From assembly GCF_011008945.1 (NCBI RefSeq), contig NZ_WYCT01000019.1:1-43456 (forward strand): a DNA stretch of 43,456 nt, written 5' to 3'. How positions within the stretch are numbered: the stretch's first letter is position 1; every line of letters starts with the position of its first letter. A program made the position numbers and the translations under genes. This document shows positions 22,552 through 31,211 of the stretch, one piece after another. The notes beneath the pieces are model-generated. The model worked only from the letters and a program-made list of their open reading frames with translations, ran no database searches and had not been told where the DNA came from. This DNA comes from Streptomyces harenosi (GTDB taxonomy: Bacteria > Actinomycetota > Actinomycetes > Streptomycetales > Streptomycetaceae).

Positions 22552-22589
22552 TACGGCTCCTGTCTCGGGACGGGCACGCGCTCGGCACC

Positions 22590-22770
22590 CGCCGACTCTG
22601 GTGACTGGGGTGACTCGGGTGTCTCGGTGACAGCGGTGACTCCCGTGTCATCGGGTGACACGGGTGTCACGGCTGGTGTCGCAGGTGTCTCTGAGGTGCG
22701 GTGCTCAGTGTCACCGGTGACTCAGGTGTCTCTCGGGTGTCGCTGGTGTCGCTGGTGTCTCCGGTGACTG
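22590..22770. repeat. degenerate GGTGAC/GGTGTC repeat tract
   Basis: The tract is an irregular repetition of GGTGAC and GGTGTC units with CGGGTGTC and TCGCTGGTG variants, lying in the 5' region of the 22551 gene. The whole 22552-22945 gap is otherwise GC-rich non-coding sequence; the apparent frames are repeat products. Confidence 0.6.
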
Positions 22771-22945
22771 GGGCCGGGGCCGGTGCCCGGCCCGGCTCCC
22801 GTTCGCGGGGCGCCGGAGGCGGGCGGCCGGGCCCTGCCGCCGCCCGCGCGGGGTGCCGGACGCGGGCGGACGGGCCCCGGGGTGGCGCCCGCGCGGGGCG
22901 CGGGCGCCTTCTCCCCGGCCCGTCCCGCCCCGTCCACGGCCAGGG

Positions 22946-24169
22946 CTAGAAGGCGCCGTTCAGGTTCCACCAGTCGGTGCCGGTCACGACCCCGCGCTCC
23001 AGCGTGCCGGTGCCGCGGCCCGCGTACACGAGCAGGCAGCCGGCGCCCCGGCACTCCTCCCCGACGTAACGGCCCGTGGTGGTGGTGACGAGGTCGGTGC
23101 GGCCGTCGCCGGTGACGTCGCCCGGTCCCAGGAGAGCGGCCATGGTGTTCCAGCCGCCGGTGCCGACCAGGACCCGGCCGCCGAGGGCGCCGGTGCGGCC
23201 CGGGTACAGCCACAGCTTGCCGGTGGACGCCTCCCGCGCGTAGAGGTCCGAACGGCCGTCACCGTTCGCGTCGCCCACCCCGGCGAGCGCGTTCATCGCG
23301 TTCCAGCCGCCGGTGCCGACCAGCTTGCGCGCACCGAGGCTGCCGGCGGAGGTGCCCGGGTACAGCCACAGCTTGCCGGTGGCCTTCTCCACCGCCATCA
23401 GATCGGAGCGGCCGTCACCGGACAGATCACCGACGGCGGTGATCCGGGACATGGCGTTCCAGCCACCCGTCCCGATCAGCTTGCGCGCACCGACGGAACC
23501 GGTGCCCGTACCGGGGTAGAGCCACAGCTTGCCGGTGGACCCCTCACGGGCGATCACGTCCTCCCGGCCGTCACCGCTGAAGTCCCCGTGCCGGACGAGG
23601 GCGTTCATCGCGTTCCAACCGCCCGAGCCGATGAGCCGGCCGGAGCCGTCGCCGGGCAGCCGCCACAGACGGCCCGCCTTGTCCCGGACGAGCAGATCGG
23701 CCTTGCGGTCCCCGTTCAGGTCGCCGAAGCCCTGCGCCCGGGGAGCGGTGGTCGCGTACCAGTCCGGGTAGGCCGGGGCGGAGCACTCACGCGCTGTGGC
23801 AACGAACTTCACCGAGCTGACGGCGCCGCCGCCGTTGCCCCATTCGGTGCCCGCCGGGTCGGGGTCCCAGGCGAAGACGCCGCCGGTGGCCGTGTTGTAG
23901 TCGGGGTCGTCGTACAGGCAGGCGTACCGGGTCGTGCGGTTCACGACCGCCCGGAAGCTGTTGTCCCAGCTTCCGAGCGTCGCCTTGTCGGTGTTCGTCT
24001 TGAACATGGCGCCCGTGCCGTCGTACGTCTTCCAGGCGCAGAAGTAACCGCTCGGGCAGTCGCTGATCGCCGCCTGCGCGGGTGTCGCGCCCGCACCGAG
24101 GAGCCCGAGCGAGGTGAGCCCCAGCGTCGTGGCCAGCGTGGCCAGGCGTCGGAGCAGGGGTGTGCGCAT
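22946..24169 (-). CDS. secreted protein: I36 inhibitor-like head and VCBS/FG-GAP repeats
   Basis: A 407-aa exported protein. The signal peptide ends near TPAQA-AI. Residues about 36-125 (DCPSGYFCAWKTYDGTG, then WDNSFRAVVNR and YDDPDY) resemble the peptidase inhibitor family I36 found in many Streptomyces exoproteins. From about 140 there are five FG-GAP/VCBS units of the pattern GDLNGDRKADLLVRDKAG + LWLYPGTG, with Asp-rich calcium-type loops (DxNxDGxxD). These repeats usually form a beta-propeller. The DNA of the units is itself highly repetitive. A paralogue-like protein is encoded at 36192-37139. Confidence 0.83.
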   Translation of the reverse strand: MRTPLLRRLATLATTLGLTSLGLLGAGATPAQAAISDCPSGYFCAWKTYDGTGAMFKTNTDKATLGSWDNSFRAVVNRTTRYACLYDDPDYNTATGGVFAWDPDPAGTEWGNGGGAVSSVKFVATARECSAPAYPDWYATTAPRAQGFGDLNGDRKADLLVRDKAGRLWRLPGDGSGRLIGSGGWNAMNALVRHGDFSGDGREDVIAREGSTGKLWLYPGTGTGSVGARKLIGTGGWNAMSRITAVGDLSGDGRSDLMAVEKATGKLWLYPGTSAGSLGARKLVGTGGWNAMNALAGVGDANGDGRSDLYAREASTGKLWLYPGRTGALGGRVLVGTGGWNTMAALLGPGDVTGDGRTDLVTTTTGRYVGEECRGAGCLLVYAGRGTGTLERGVVTGTDWWNLNGAF

Positions 24170-24268
24170 GTCTTTTTCCCTCCCTGACGCGGCGCGGAGA
24201 AACGCTCAACGCGCCGCGGAAGGACGATATCCCGCCAACCTCGCCACCGGCCCTCGCGGGGCGCCCCG

Positions 24269-24296
24269 GCCGGGTGCCGGAAGCCGGGTGCCGGAA
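24269..24296. repeat. 14-bp direct repeat
   Basis: Two perfect copies of GCCGGGTGCCGGAA lie in tandem in the gap between the PAP2 gene and the 24169 gene, followed by diverged copies. The gap holds nothing else recognisable. Confidence 0.5.
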
Positions 24297-24348
24297 GCCG
24301 GGGACCGGGCCCCGGCCCCTGGAGCCCGGCACCCGGGTCCCGGATGCC

Positions 24349-25728
24349 TCAGACCGTCTCCAGTCGCGGTTCCGGGCGCGGCAGCGGTGCCGCGGGCTCC
24401 GTCTCCCATCGTTTCGTGGTCCGCACGTAGCCGTGGACCACCGAGGCCATCGCCAGGAGGAAGAGCGGCCCGAACACCCACGGGTGGTCGGCCATCTGCA
24501 CCGACAGATGACGGGTGGTCACCAGGAGCGCGGCGAAGACCGCGGTCCCGTACGCGACCAGCCGGATGCCCGGGCGGTCCCAGCCGCGGTCGTGCGCGCG
24601 CAGCGCCGCCTCGATCGTGACGGCGAAGACCACCCCGGCGACGAGGTCGATCCCGTAGTGGTAGCCGAAGCCCAGCGTCGCGGCGAGCGTGGCGAGCAGC
24701 CAAAACGTTCCTGCGAAGCGCAGCAGCCGGGGCGCCCCGCGGGAGTGGATGAAGATGGCGGTGGCCCACGCCGTGTGGAGGCTGGGCATGCAGTTGCGGG
24801 GGGTGATCTCGTCGTAGGGCATCAGGCCGGGGGCGCCGATGGGCGGCGGCGTGTGCGGCCACAGGTCGGCGATGGCCCAGGGCGCGCCGCCCGTGCCGAA
24901 GGCTCCGGTGCCGTAGGCGAAGACCGGCCCGACCACCGGGAAGATCATGTAGATGCCCGGTCCGAGGAGGCCGATCGTCAGGAAGGTGCGCACCAGGTGG
25001 TGGCGCGGGAAGCGGCGCTCGGCGGCCACGCCGCGCAGTTGGTACAGCGCGACGACGACCGCGGCCACCGCCAGCTGGACGTAGACCCAGTCGAGCACAT
25101 GGGCGCCGACCGGGCCGGTGGCCGCCACCGCCCGCCCCGCCAGCCACGAGGGGTTGCCCAGCGCGTGGTCGGCGGTCGCCATGTACTGGTCGAGCACGGT
25201 CGGCCGGGTCTTCGAGGTGATCAGCAGCCAGGCGTCGCCCGTCTTGCGCCCGGCAACCAGCAGCAGGCCGAGGCCGGCCCCCTTCAGCAGCAGGACCCGC
25301 TCCCGGCCGGTGCGGCGCGTGACGGCGACGACCGCGCAGCCCAGGATCACCCACAGCGCGCCGTTGCCGAAGGAGTGGCCTTCGGTGACCGGGGCGCCGG
25401 CCGCCCACCGCACCACCGCGAAGGCGAGGTCGATGCCGACGGCCGCGCCGGCCGCGGCCAGCCGCTGCCGCCAGGTGAGCACCACCATCGTCAGCGCCAT
25501 GCCGGCGTAGAGGAGCGGGCCCGATTTCGGCGGGAAGATCACCTCCCGGGCCTGGTTGGCGATCGGCCCGGGCAGGCCGTAGTGGCGCGCGGCGATCTCC
25601 AGCGCGACGAGGAAGGCGAGGCCCGCCACGGTCACCGCGGTCCACAGCAGTGCCCGGGGCCGACGCCACGCGGCGGACAGGACGTCGGGTCTTGTCCGCG
25701 GGGATATGTGGGATGTGTCAGGTATCAA
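24349..25728 (-). CDS. PAP2-family membrane phosphatase/transferase
   Basis: A 459-aa integral membrane protein with at least ten hydrophobic segments. The PAP2 signature is present: ...PRNCMPSLHTAWA (catalytic His) and GFGYHYGIDLVAGVVF (second His and Asp). This matches the PAP2-like group related to inositol-phosphorylceramide synthase and glycerolipid phosphatases, which act on lipid phosphates at the outer membrane face. Substrate is not inferable. The TTG at 25728 has no convincing Shine-Dalgarno sequence, so the true start could be further in. The upstream 25729-25943 is AT-richer and probably holds the promoter. Confidence 0.84.
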   Translation of the reverse strand: MIPDTSHISPRTRPDVLSAAWRRPRALLWTAVTVAGLAFLVALEIAARHYGLPGPIANQAREVIFPPKSGPLLYAGMALTMVVLTWRQRLAAAGAAVGIDLAFAVVRWAAGAPVTEGHSFGNGALWVILGCAVVAVTRRTGRERVLLLKGAGLGLLLVAGRKTGDAWLLITSKTRPTVLDQYMATADHALGNPSWLAGRAVAATGPVGAHVLDWVYVQLAVAAVVVALYQLRGVAAERRFPRHHLVRTFLTIGLLGPGIYMIFPVVGPVFAYGTGAFGTGGAPWAIADLWPHTPPPIGAPGLMPYDEITPRNCMPSLHTAWATAIFIHSRGAPRLLRFAGTFWLLATLAATLGFGYHYGIDLVAGVVFAVTIEAALRAHDRGWDRPGIRLVAYGTAVFAALLVTTRHLSVQMADHPWVFGPLFLLAMASVVHGYVRTTKRWETEPAAPLPRPEPRLETV

Positions 25729-25943
25729 TTGTTCAGCCGATTTACTAGGTTTTCAGGCACTGGTGGTCCGCCCGTGGCGTCCTCGGAGACCCGCCCGTGG
25801 CGTACGCGGCCGGTGCGGGAGGGTCCGGGGACGGCGCGGCGCACTGCGCCGGGTTAGACGGGCCCGGGCATCGCGAGGTTGTCCTCCTCACCGCTTCTCG
25901 CGCGGCCGGGCACGCACATGATCCCGGACGCCGCGGGCGCCGG

Positions 25944-28622
25944 TCAGCCCGCGCAGGGCGGCCCCTGGGCCTCGCTCGACTCGCCCTGGCGGTAGGCGCC
26001 GCAGGCGAGGACCGCCTCGGGCCGGGTGCCCGACTGACGCAGCAGGACGAGGGTCTTGTCGTGCGGCGGGGCGTTGGCGCCGTCGTAGGAGACGTATCCG
26101 GTGGCCCCGTTGAAGGCGACGCCGGCGCCGAGGACCAGCCGGACGGAGGTGCGGTCGACGCCCGGGTCGGTCAGGCCGGCCTGGCGCACCGCCTGCGACA
26201 GGACGTGGAAGGCGTCGTAGGAGACCGCGGAGTGGCCGTCCTGCCGCCACGGGTCGGTGCCTTCGGTGGTGGCCTCCACATAGGCGTCGTACTCGGCCAC
26301 GAACTGCACGGTCCGGTCGCTCGCCTCCGGGTGGTCGGCCGGCAGCCGGTGCGCGGAGTAGTACAGGCGCAGCCAGTCCTTGTTGGCGAAGGCGCCGGTC
26401 TGCGCCACGTTGGTCAGCTCGTTGCCGCCGAGCACGGTCACGTCGCGCGCGGTGCACGTCCCGGCCGTGTCCATGGAGTTGATCAGCGCGGTGAAGTCCT
26501 TGGCCCGGGCCGACCAGTACACGACCGAGTCCGGCCGGTCCTCCAGCGCTTCGCACAGCTCCCGGGCCAGCAGCGCGGCGTCGGGCTGGCTGACGGCGCC
26601 GGCCAGCGGCGCTGAGCCGAACTCGCCCTCCTGGTTGAAGTCGAAGACCTGGTGGGTGCCGTCGAACTCGGTGACGAACCGGCGGGCGAGGCTGTGGCTG
26701 TAGAGGTCGGCGGAGCTCTCGATCACGATCGCGTGGCCGGCCGGGGTGCAGCGGTCCTCGGAGCCGGGTTCGGCCACGATGTTCTCGGTCGACGCGAAGT
26801 CCGCCTCGATGCGGGCCTCGCGGGAGTTGAACGGCGTGGACGGCCAGTAGGTGCGGGCGGCGGGCCCGGTGAGCATCTCGTCGGCGGTCGCGGTGGTGCC
26901 GATGGTGGGGATGCCGGCCGCGCCGAGGACCCGCAGGGCCGCCTGGGTCTCGGTACGGCTCTGCGCGTAGCCCAGGACGCCGACGACGCGCTCGGACGCC
27001 GGGACGCCCCGCTCGTCGTCCAGCTCGGCGACGAGCCTCTTCGCCTCCCTCTCGGCGTCGCGGAAGGCGACTCCGGCTTCCCGCACCTCCACGCGCAGGG
27101 GGATCAGGGAGTCGTCGGCGGCGGCCTCGCGGTTCAGCTTCTCCTGCCACATCGCGATGCCGCGCAGCTCCGGGATCGTCCCGTCGAAGCGCGTCTCGTC
27201 GTCGGTGGTGGGGGGGTCGGAGACGAAGGCGACGACCGTCCGCACGGTGCGGCCCTGTTCGGCGTACTGCTCGGCGCGCGCGTTCTGGTCGTCGATCGTC
27301 TTCACGGCCGCCTCGTACCAGGCGCTGGCCTGCACCGGCACGGGCTTCGTGGGGGCGGCCTCCGCGACGGACCCGGTGCCGCCCAGGCAGTCGCGCGACG
27401 CGGGGAAGAGGACGGGCGGCAGCAGCAGTCCCGCGGCGAGCAGGGCGAGGGCGGCCGCCCCGCCCACCAGCGCGGCCGGCACCCGCCGGCTGAAGCGGAA
27501 CGTCCTGGGCCGGACCGGCAGGACGGGCACGCCGCCCGCCGCCAGGGCGGCCTCGGAGACGGTGACCAGGACCGGGGGCCCGCCGGCGGTGGTGTGGTCG
27601 GCGAGGCGCACGCTCGCCTCCGGGAAGGTGCTCTCGACCGGACCGCCGAGGTCCCGCAGCAGCTCCTCGGAGGGCACGCCCACCGCGATGACGAGCGGGC
27701 CGGGCGGTCCCGCGGTGGCCTGGGCCCGGTGCAGGGACCGCAGGAAGCGCTCCGCGGCGCGGGCGCCCGGCTCCCCGGGCGGGGGCACCTCCACGAACAG
27801 CACCGGGCGGCTGGTGCGGCGGCGCCGGCCGGGCAGGATGCGGCCGGTCGCGGGGTGGCGCAGGTCCTCCAGCAGGGCGCGCAGCACGAGCCAGTCGAAC
27901 TCCTGCAGCGCCTCCTCGTGGGAGGCGTCGTCCATGAGCTGGACGGAGCGTTCGGCGGCCACCCGGTCCATCACCCGGAAGAGGCTGGCGCTGCCCTGGG
28001 CGACCGGTTCCGCGCCGAGCCAGCCCCGCATCACCTTGCGGGAGATGCGGCGGGCCCACAGCCACCGCGGGAGCACCTGGACGAACGACAGCCAGCTCAG
28101 GCCGGCCAGGAACCCGGCGAGCCCGTCGAGCGAGGGGCCCTCCATCCTGGTGAAGGCGAGCGGGCCGCCGCGGTGGGCGCGCCGCTCCCCGGCGTGGGTC
28201 CGCAGCCCCGCTTCCTGGTCGCCGCTGGCCGCCCACTGCTGCGGGTCGGACCTGATGTACTCCACGAGGTCGCACATGACGTGGAAGTGCGGGAAGCGGT
28301 CGGGCGTCATGTGCTGCGGGGTGCTGCGGTACAACTGCGTCCCGGCGCTGACGGAGAGCAGCCGGGCGTCGGCCTCCTCGCCGGTCCCGGCCGGCAGGTG
28401 GGCGAAGGGCACCCGCTGGCGCAGCGCTCCGGTCAGGGCGGTGACGACACCGTCCACCCCCCTGCGGTACGACGCCCGCGGCACCCGTAAGAGGAACAGC
28501 GGCGGACTGGTCTCCAGCTTGGCCCGGTTCTCGTAGCCGGGGGCCACGGTGACCCTGAACTCCCGTACGAACTCGATGGCTTGGTCGTTGGGGAATCTGG
28601 GGTCGCCGATGGGTGTGGTCAT
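25944..28622 (-). CDS. membrane receptor: cytoplasmic head, one TM helix, extracellular LivK-like binding domain
   Basis: An 892-aa protein starting at ATG 28622 after GGGGGAG. It has no signal peptide. Residues 1-375 form a cytoplasmic region lacking a Walker motif. One membrane helix spans about 381-406 (VGGAAALALLAAGLLLPP). Residues about 440-890 resemble a type I periplasmic (LivK-like) binding protein (VVGVLGYAQSRTETQAALRV, GAAGIPTIGTTATADEML, VSYDAFHVLSQAVRQAGL). The plan is that of a sensor, not a transport component, and no ABC permease is nearby. The cytoplasmic part is not recognised but includes a repeated VLFVEVP/PLVIAVGVP beta-strand pattern. Confidence 0.82.
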   Translation of the reverse strand: MTTPIGDPRFPNDQAIEFVREFRVTVAPGYENRAKLETSPPLFLLRVPRASYRRGVDGVVTALTGALRQRVPFAHLPAGTGEEADARLLSVSAGTQLYRSTPQHMTPDRFPHFHVMCDLVEYIRSDPQQWAASGDQEAGLRTHAGERRAHRGGPLAFTRMEGPSLDGLAGFLAGLSWLSFVQVLPRWLWARRISRKVMRGWLGAEPVAQGSASLFRVMDRVAAERSVQLMDDASHEEALQEFDWLVLRALLEDLRHPATGRILPGRRRRTSRPVLFVEVPPPGEPGARAAERFLRSLHRAQATAGPPGPLVIAVGVPSEELLRDLGGPVESTFPEASVRLADHTTAGGPPVLVTVSEAALAAGGVPVLPVRPRTFRFSRRVPAALVGGAAALALLAAGLLLPPVLFPASRDCLGGTGSVAEAAPTKPVPVQASAWYEAAVKTIDDQNARAEQYAEQGRTVRTVVAFVSDPPTTDDETRFDGTIPELRGIAMWQEKLNREAAADDSLIPLRVEVREAGVAFRDAEREAKRLVAELDDERGVPASERVVGVLGYAQSRTETQAALRVLGAAGIPTIGTTATADEMLTGPAARTYWPSTPFNSREARIEADFASTENIVAEPGSEDRCTPAGHAIVIESSADLYSHSLARRFVTEFDGTHQVFDFNQEGEFGSAPLAGAVSQPDAALLARELCEALEDRPDSVVYWSARAKDFTALINSMDTAGTCTARDVTVLGGNELTNVAQTGAFANKDWLRLYYSAHRLPADHPEASDRTVQFVAEYDAYVEATTEGTDPWRQDGHSAVSYDAFHVLSQAVRQAGLTDPGVDRTSVRLVLGAGVAFNGATGYVSYDGANAPPHDKTLVLLRQSGTRPEAVLACGAYRQGESSEAQGPPCAG

Positions 28623-28750
28623 GTGGAACTCCCCCATGTTCTACCTGATCAGCACACGTGCCGGCGGACGGCACCGGCTGCCGGCCGACGCGCCTGGCGC
28701 GTGCGGCGTCGGGACGGGGCGGCGGAGCCGGGTCCGTCGGGGACGACAGA

Positions 28751-28849
28751 ATCCAGAAGGTCCAGAAGGTCCAGAAGGTCCAGAAGGTCCAGAAGATCGA
28801 GAAGGTCGAGATGGTCGAGAAGGTCGAGATGGTCGAGATGGTCGAGAGA
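28751..28849. repeat. eleven-unit 9-bp tandem repeat
   Basis: Eleven in-register 9-mers run without spacers: five GTCCAGAAG-type units, then six of GTCGAGATG or GTCGAGAAG type. All frames across it are open on both strands, giving pseudo-proteins such as LDLLDLLD. None has a convincing ribosome site. The tract fills the gap upstream of the receptor and downstream of the GlxA gene. No other feature is seen in 28623-28925. Confidence 0.88.
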
Positions 28850-28925
28850 GAGGAAGCTGAAGGATAGCGGCGTTGTGTCGGGCGTCACAATGGTTTGTGA
28901 GGGGCGCCCGGGCGGCCGCGCGGGC

Positions 28926-29939
28926 TCACCGGTGCGGCCCGCCGCCGCGCGGGGCGGACGGCGTGCGGGCGCGGAAGGTGCGGCGGTAGGTGTCCGGGGG
29001 CACGCCGACCGTGCGGTTGAAGTGGCGGCGCAGGGTCGTCGCGGTGCCCATGCCGGTGGCCGTCGCGATGGCGTCGACGCTGTCGTCGCTGGTCTCCAGC
29101 AGTTCCTGGGCGTGGCGGATCCGCTGGGTCAGCAGCCATTGCAGCGGGGTGGTGCCGGTCACCGCCCGGAAGTGGCGGCCCAGCTGGCGCGAGCTCAGGC
29201 CGGCCCGGCGGGCCAGGTCCTCGACGGTCAGCGGCTGGTCGAGCCGCTGGAGCACCCAGGGGAGCAGGTCGGCGAGCGGATGGCCGGCCGGACCGGGCAC
29301 CGGGGTGGTGACGAACTGGGCCTGGCCGCCGTCCCGGTGCGGCGGTACGACGAGACGGCGGGCGACGGCGTTGGCGACCGCCGCGCCGTGGTCGAGGCGG
29401 GCCAGGTGCAGGCACAGGTCCATGGCGGCGGCCTTGCCGGCGGAGGTGAGCACGCTGCCGTCGTCCACGTAGAGCACGTCGGGGTCGACCGTCACCCGGG
29501 GGTGGCGCTCCGCCAGGGCGCGGGTGTGCGCCCAGTGGGTGGTCGCCCGCCTTCCGTCCAGCAGGCCCGCGGCGGCCAGGACGAACGCGCCCGTGCACAG
29601 GGAGACCACGCGCGCGCCCGCCTCGTGGGCCGCGCGCACCGCGTCGGTCAGCTCGGCGGGCGGGTCCGCGTCGACGTCGGCCCAGCCCGGGACGATCACG
29701 GTGCCGGCCCGCGCCAGCCGGTCCAGGCCCTGGTCGGGCTCGAGCAGGAACCGGCCCACCCGTACGGGCCCCGGCCCGCAGAGGACCAGGTCGTACCAGG
29801 GACCGTCCACGGTGGCCGGGGCGGGGCCGAACACCTCGCAGGCCAGGGAGAGTTCGAGGTGCAGCATCCCGTCGGTGACGGCCAGCGCGACAGTCTTCAC
29901 GTCCGGAATTGTATGGGTCGTGTCGTTCCGGACACTCAC
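28926..29939 (-). CDS. GlxA-type transcriptional regulator (DJ-1/PfpI + AraC)
   Basis: A 337-aa regulator. Residues about 12-180 are a DJ-1/PfpI-like domain with the nucleophile-elbow motif VVSLCTGAFVLAAAGLL. Residues about 235-325 are a double HTH of the AraC type (LTVEDLARRAGLSSRQLGRH and AIATATGMGTATTLRRHF). GlxA-like proteins often control a neighbouring enzyme gene. Here the gene is divergent from the dehydrogenase-like gene at 30014, and the interval holds the natural promoter region. GTG 29939 is the furthest start; a nearer GTG at 29901 is possible. Confidence 0.9.
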   Translation of the reverse strand: MSVRNDTTHTIPDVKTVALAVTDGMLHLELSLACEVFGPAPATVDGPWYDLVLCGPGPVRVGRFLLEPDQGLDRLARAGTVIVPGWADVDADPPAELTDAVRAAHEAGARVVSLCTGAFVLAAAGLLDGRRATTHWAHTRALAERHPRVTVDPDVLYVDDGSVLTSAGKAAAMDLCLHLARLDHGAAVANAVARRLVVPPHRDGGQAQFVTTPVPGPAGHPLADLLPWVLQRLDQPLTVEDLARRAGLSSRQLGRHFRAVTGTTPLQWLLTQRIRHAQELLETSDDSVDAIATATGMGTATTLRRHFNRTVGVPPDTYRRTFRARTPSAPRGGGPHR

Positions 29940-30013
29940 GGTGGGGTGCCCCGCCTCGACAGGATGTCCACCACGGAACGCGGAAGACCATGTCGGTGGC
30001 GAGGAGAGAATCC

Positions 30014-31051
30014 ATGGGGTCGGGGCGCACGGTGGCGGTGTTCGGCGCGTACGGGCACACGGGCCGCTTCGTGGTGGCGCGGTTGCGGGAGCGGGGGTTC
30101 GTGCCGGTCCTCTCCGGCCGCGACGCCGGGAAGCTGACGGAGCTGGCGGCGTCCGGGGCCGGGGAGGAGGTCCGTCCGGCCTCCGTCGACGACCCGGCCT
30201 CGCTGGACCGCGCGCTGGCCGGCGCGGCGGCCGTCGTCAACTGCGCCGGGCCCTTCGCCACGACGGCCGGCCCGGTGATCGAGGCGGCGCTGCGCGCCGG
30301 GATCCCCTACGTGGACGTGGCGGCGGAGATCGAGGCCAACGCCGACACCTTCGCGCACTTCGGGGACCGCGCCCGGGACGCGGGAGCGGTGGTGGTCCCC
30401 GCGATGGCCTTCTACGGCGGCCTCGGCGACCTGCTGGTCACGGCCGCGATGGGCGACTGGACGTCGGCCGACGAGGTGCACATCGCCTACGGGCTGGACG
30501 GCTGGCACCCGACCGCCGGGACGCGCGCCGCGGGCGCGGTCTCCCGGCAGCGGCGCGACGGCCGGCGGGTCCGTTACGCGAACGGGCGGCTGGAGTACCG
30601 CGACGACGAGCCGCCGGCCCTGCGGTGGCCCTTCCCCGAGCCGGTGGGCACCCGGGCCGTCATCGGGGAGTTCACGATGGCGGACGTCGTCACCGTGCCC
30701 AGCCACCTGTCCGTCCCGGAGGTGCGCACGTACATGACGGTCGAGGCGGCCCGGGACATCGCCGCCCCGGACACCCCGCCGCCGGCCCCGGCCGACGAGC
30801 AGGGGCGGTCCGCGCAGACCTTCCTCGTCGACGTCGTGGTGCGCGCCGGGGGCGGTGAGCGGCGCGCCGTGGCGCGGGGGCGGGACATCTACGCGGTCAC
30901 CGCACCGCTCGTGGTGGAAGCGGTCGACCGCATCCTCACGGGGCGTACCCGCACGGCCGGGGTGGCCTCCGCCGGGGAGATCTTCGACGCGCCCGGATTC
31001 CTCCGCGCGCTCTCCGGGCACCTGACCGTGGAACTGCCGCCCGCCGCCTGA
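30014..31051 (+). CDS. saccharopine dehydrogenase-like NAD(P)-binding enzyme
   Basis: A 345-aa enzyme starting at ATG 30014 after GAGGAGAG. The N-terminus is a Rossmann fold (VFGAYGHTGRFVVARLRERG), followed by NCAGPFATTAGPVIEAAL, characteristic of saccharopine dehydrogenase-like trans-acting enoyl reductase families. The C-terminal part is beta-rich. Related proteins in Streptomyces are annotated only by family; the substrate is unknown. Being divergent from the GlxA-type gene suggests that regulator controls it. Confidence 0.86.
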   Translation: MGSGRTVAVFGAYGHTGRFVVARLRERGFVPVLSGRDAGKLTELAASGAGEEVRPASVDDPASLDRALAGAAAVVNCAGPFATTAGPVIEAALRAGIPYVDVAAEIEANADTFAHFGDRARDAGAVVVPAMAFYGGLGDLLVTAAMGDWTSADEVHIAYGLDGWHPTAGTRAAGAVSRQRRDGRRVRYANGRLEYRDDEPPALRWPFPEPVGTRAVIGEFTMADVVTVPSHLSVPEVRTYMTVEAARDIAAPDTPPPAPADEQGRSAQTFLVDVVVRAGGGERRAVARGRDIYAVTAPLVVEAVDRILTGRTRTAGVASAGEIFDAPGFLRALSGHLTVELPPAA

Positions 31052-31211
31052 CCGGCGGCGACCCACGCTCCCCGGGCGGGGACGGCCTCTTTCGCCGCCA
31101 ACTCGCCTCCTCCGTACGGCCGCTGACTGACCGACAGATATGTCCTGCGGACACTCGCCGAGGGGCACACTGGGACCACGCAGGACGCGGCGACGTACTC
31201 GGGGGCCTCAG

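Noticed and set aside
20278-22767. 829-aa plus-strand open frame
   Set aside because: It is antisense to the well supported secreted protein at 20548-22551, is Gly/Arg-rich and has no recognisable domain or ribosome site.
28751-28849. CRISPR array
   Set aside because: Repeat units are 9 bp and contiguous, without spacers; no cas genes in the window.
28649-28888. LDLLDLLD-repeat peptide on the minus strand
   Set aside because: It arises from the 9-bp tandem repeat, which is open in every frame, and there is no Shine-Dalgarno sequence before its GTG.
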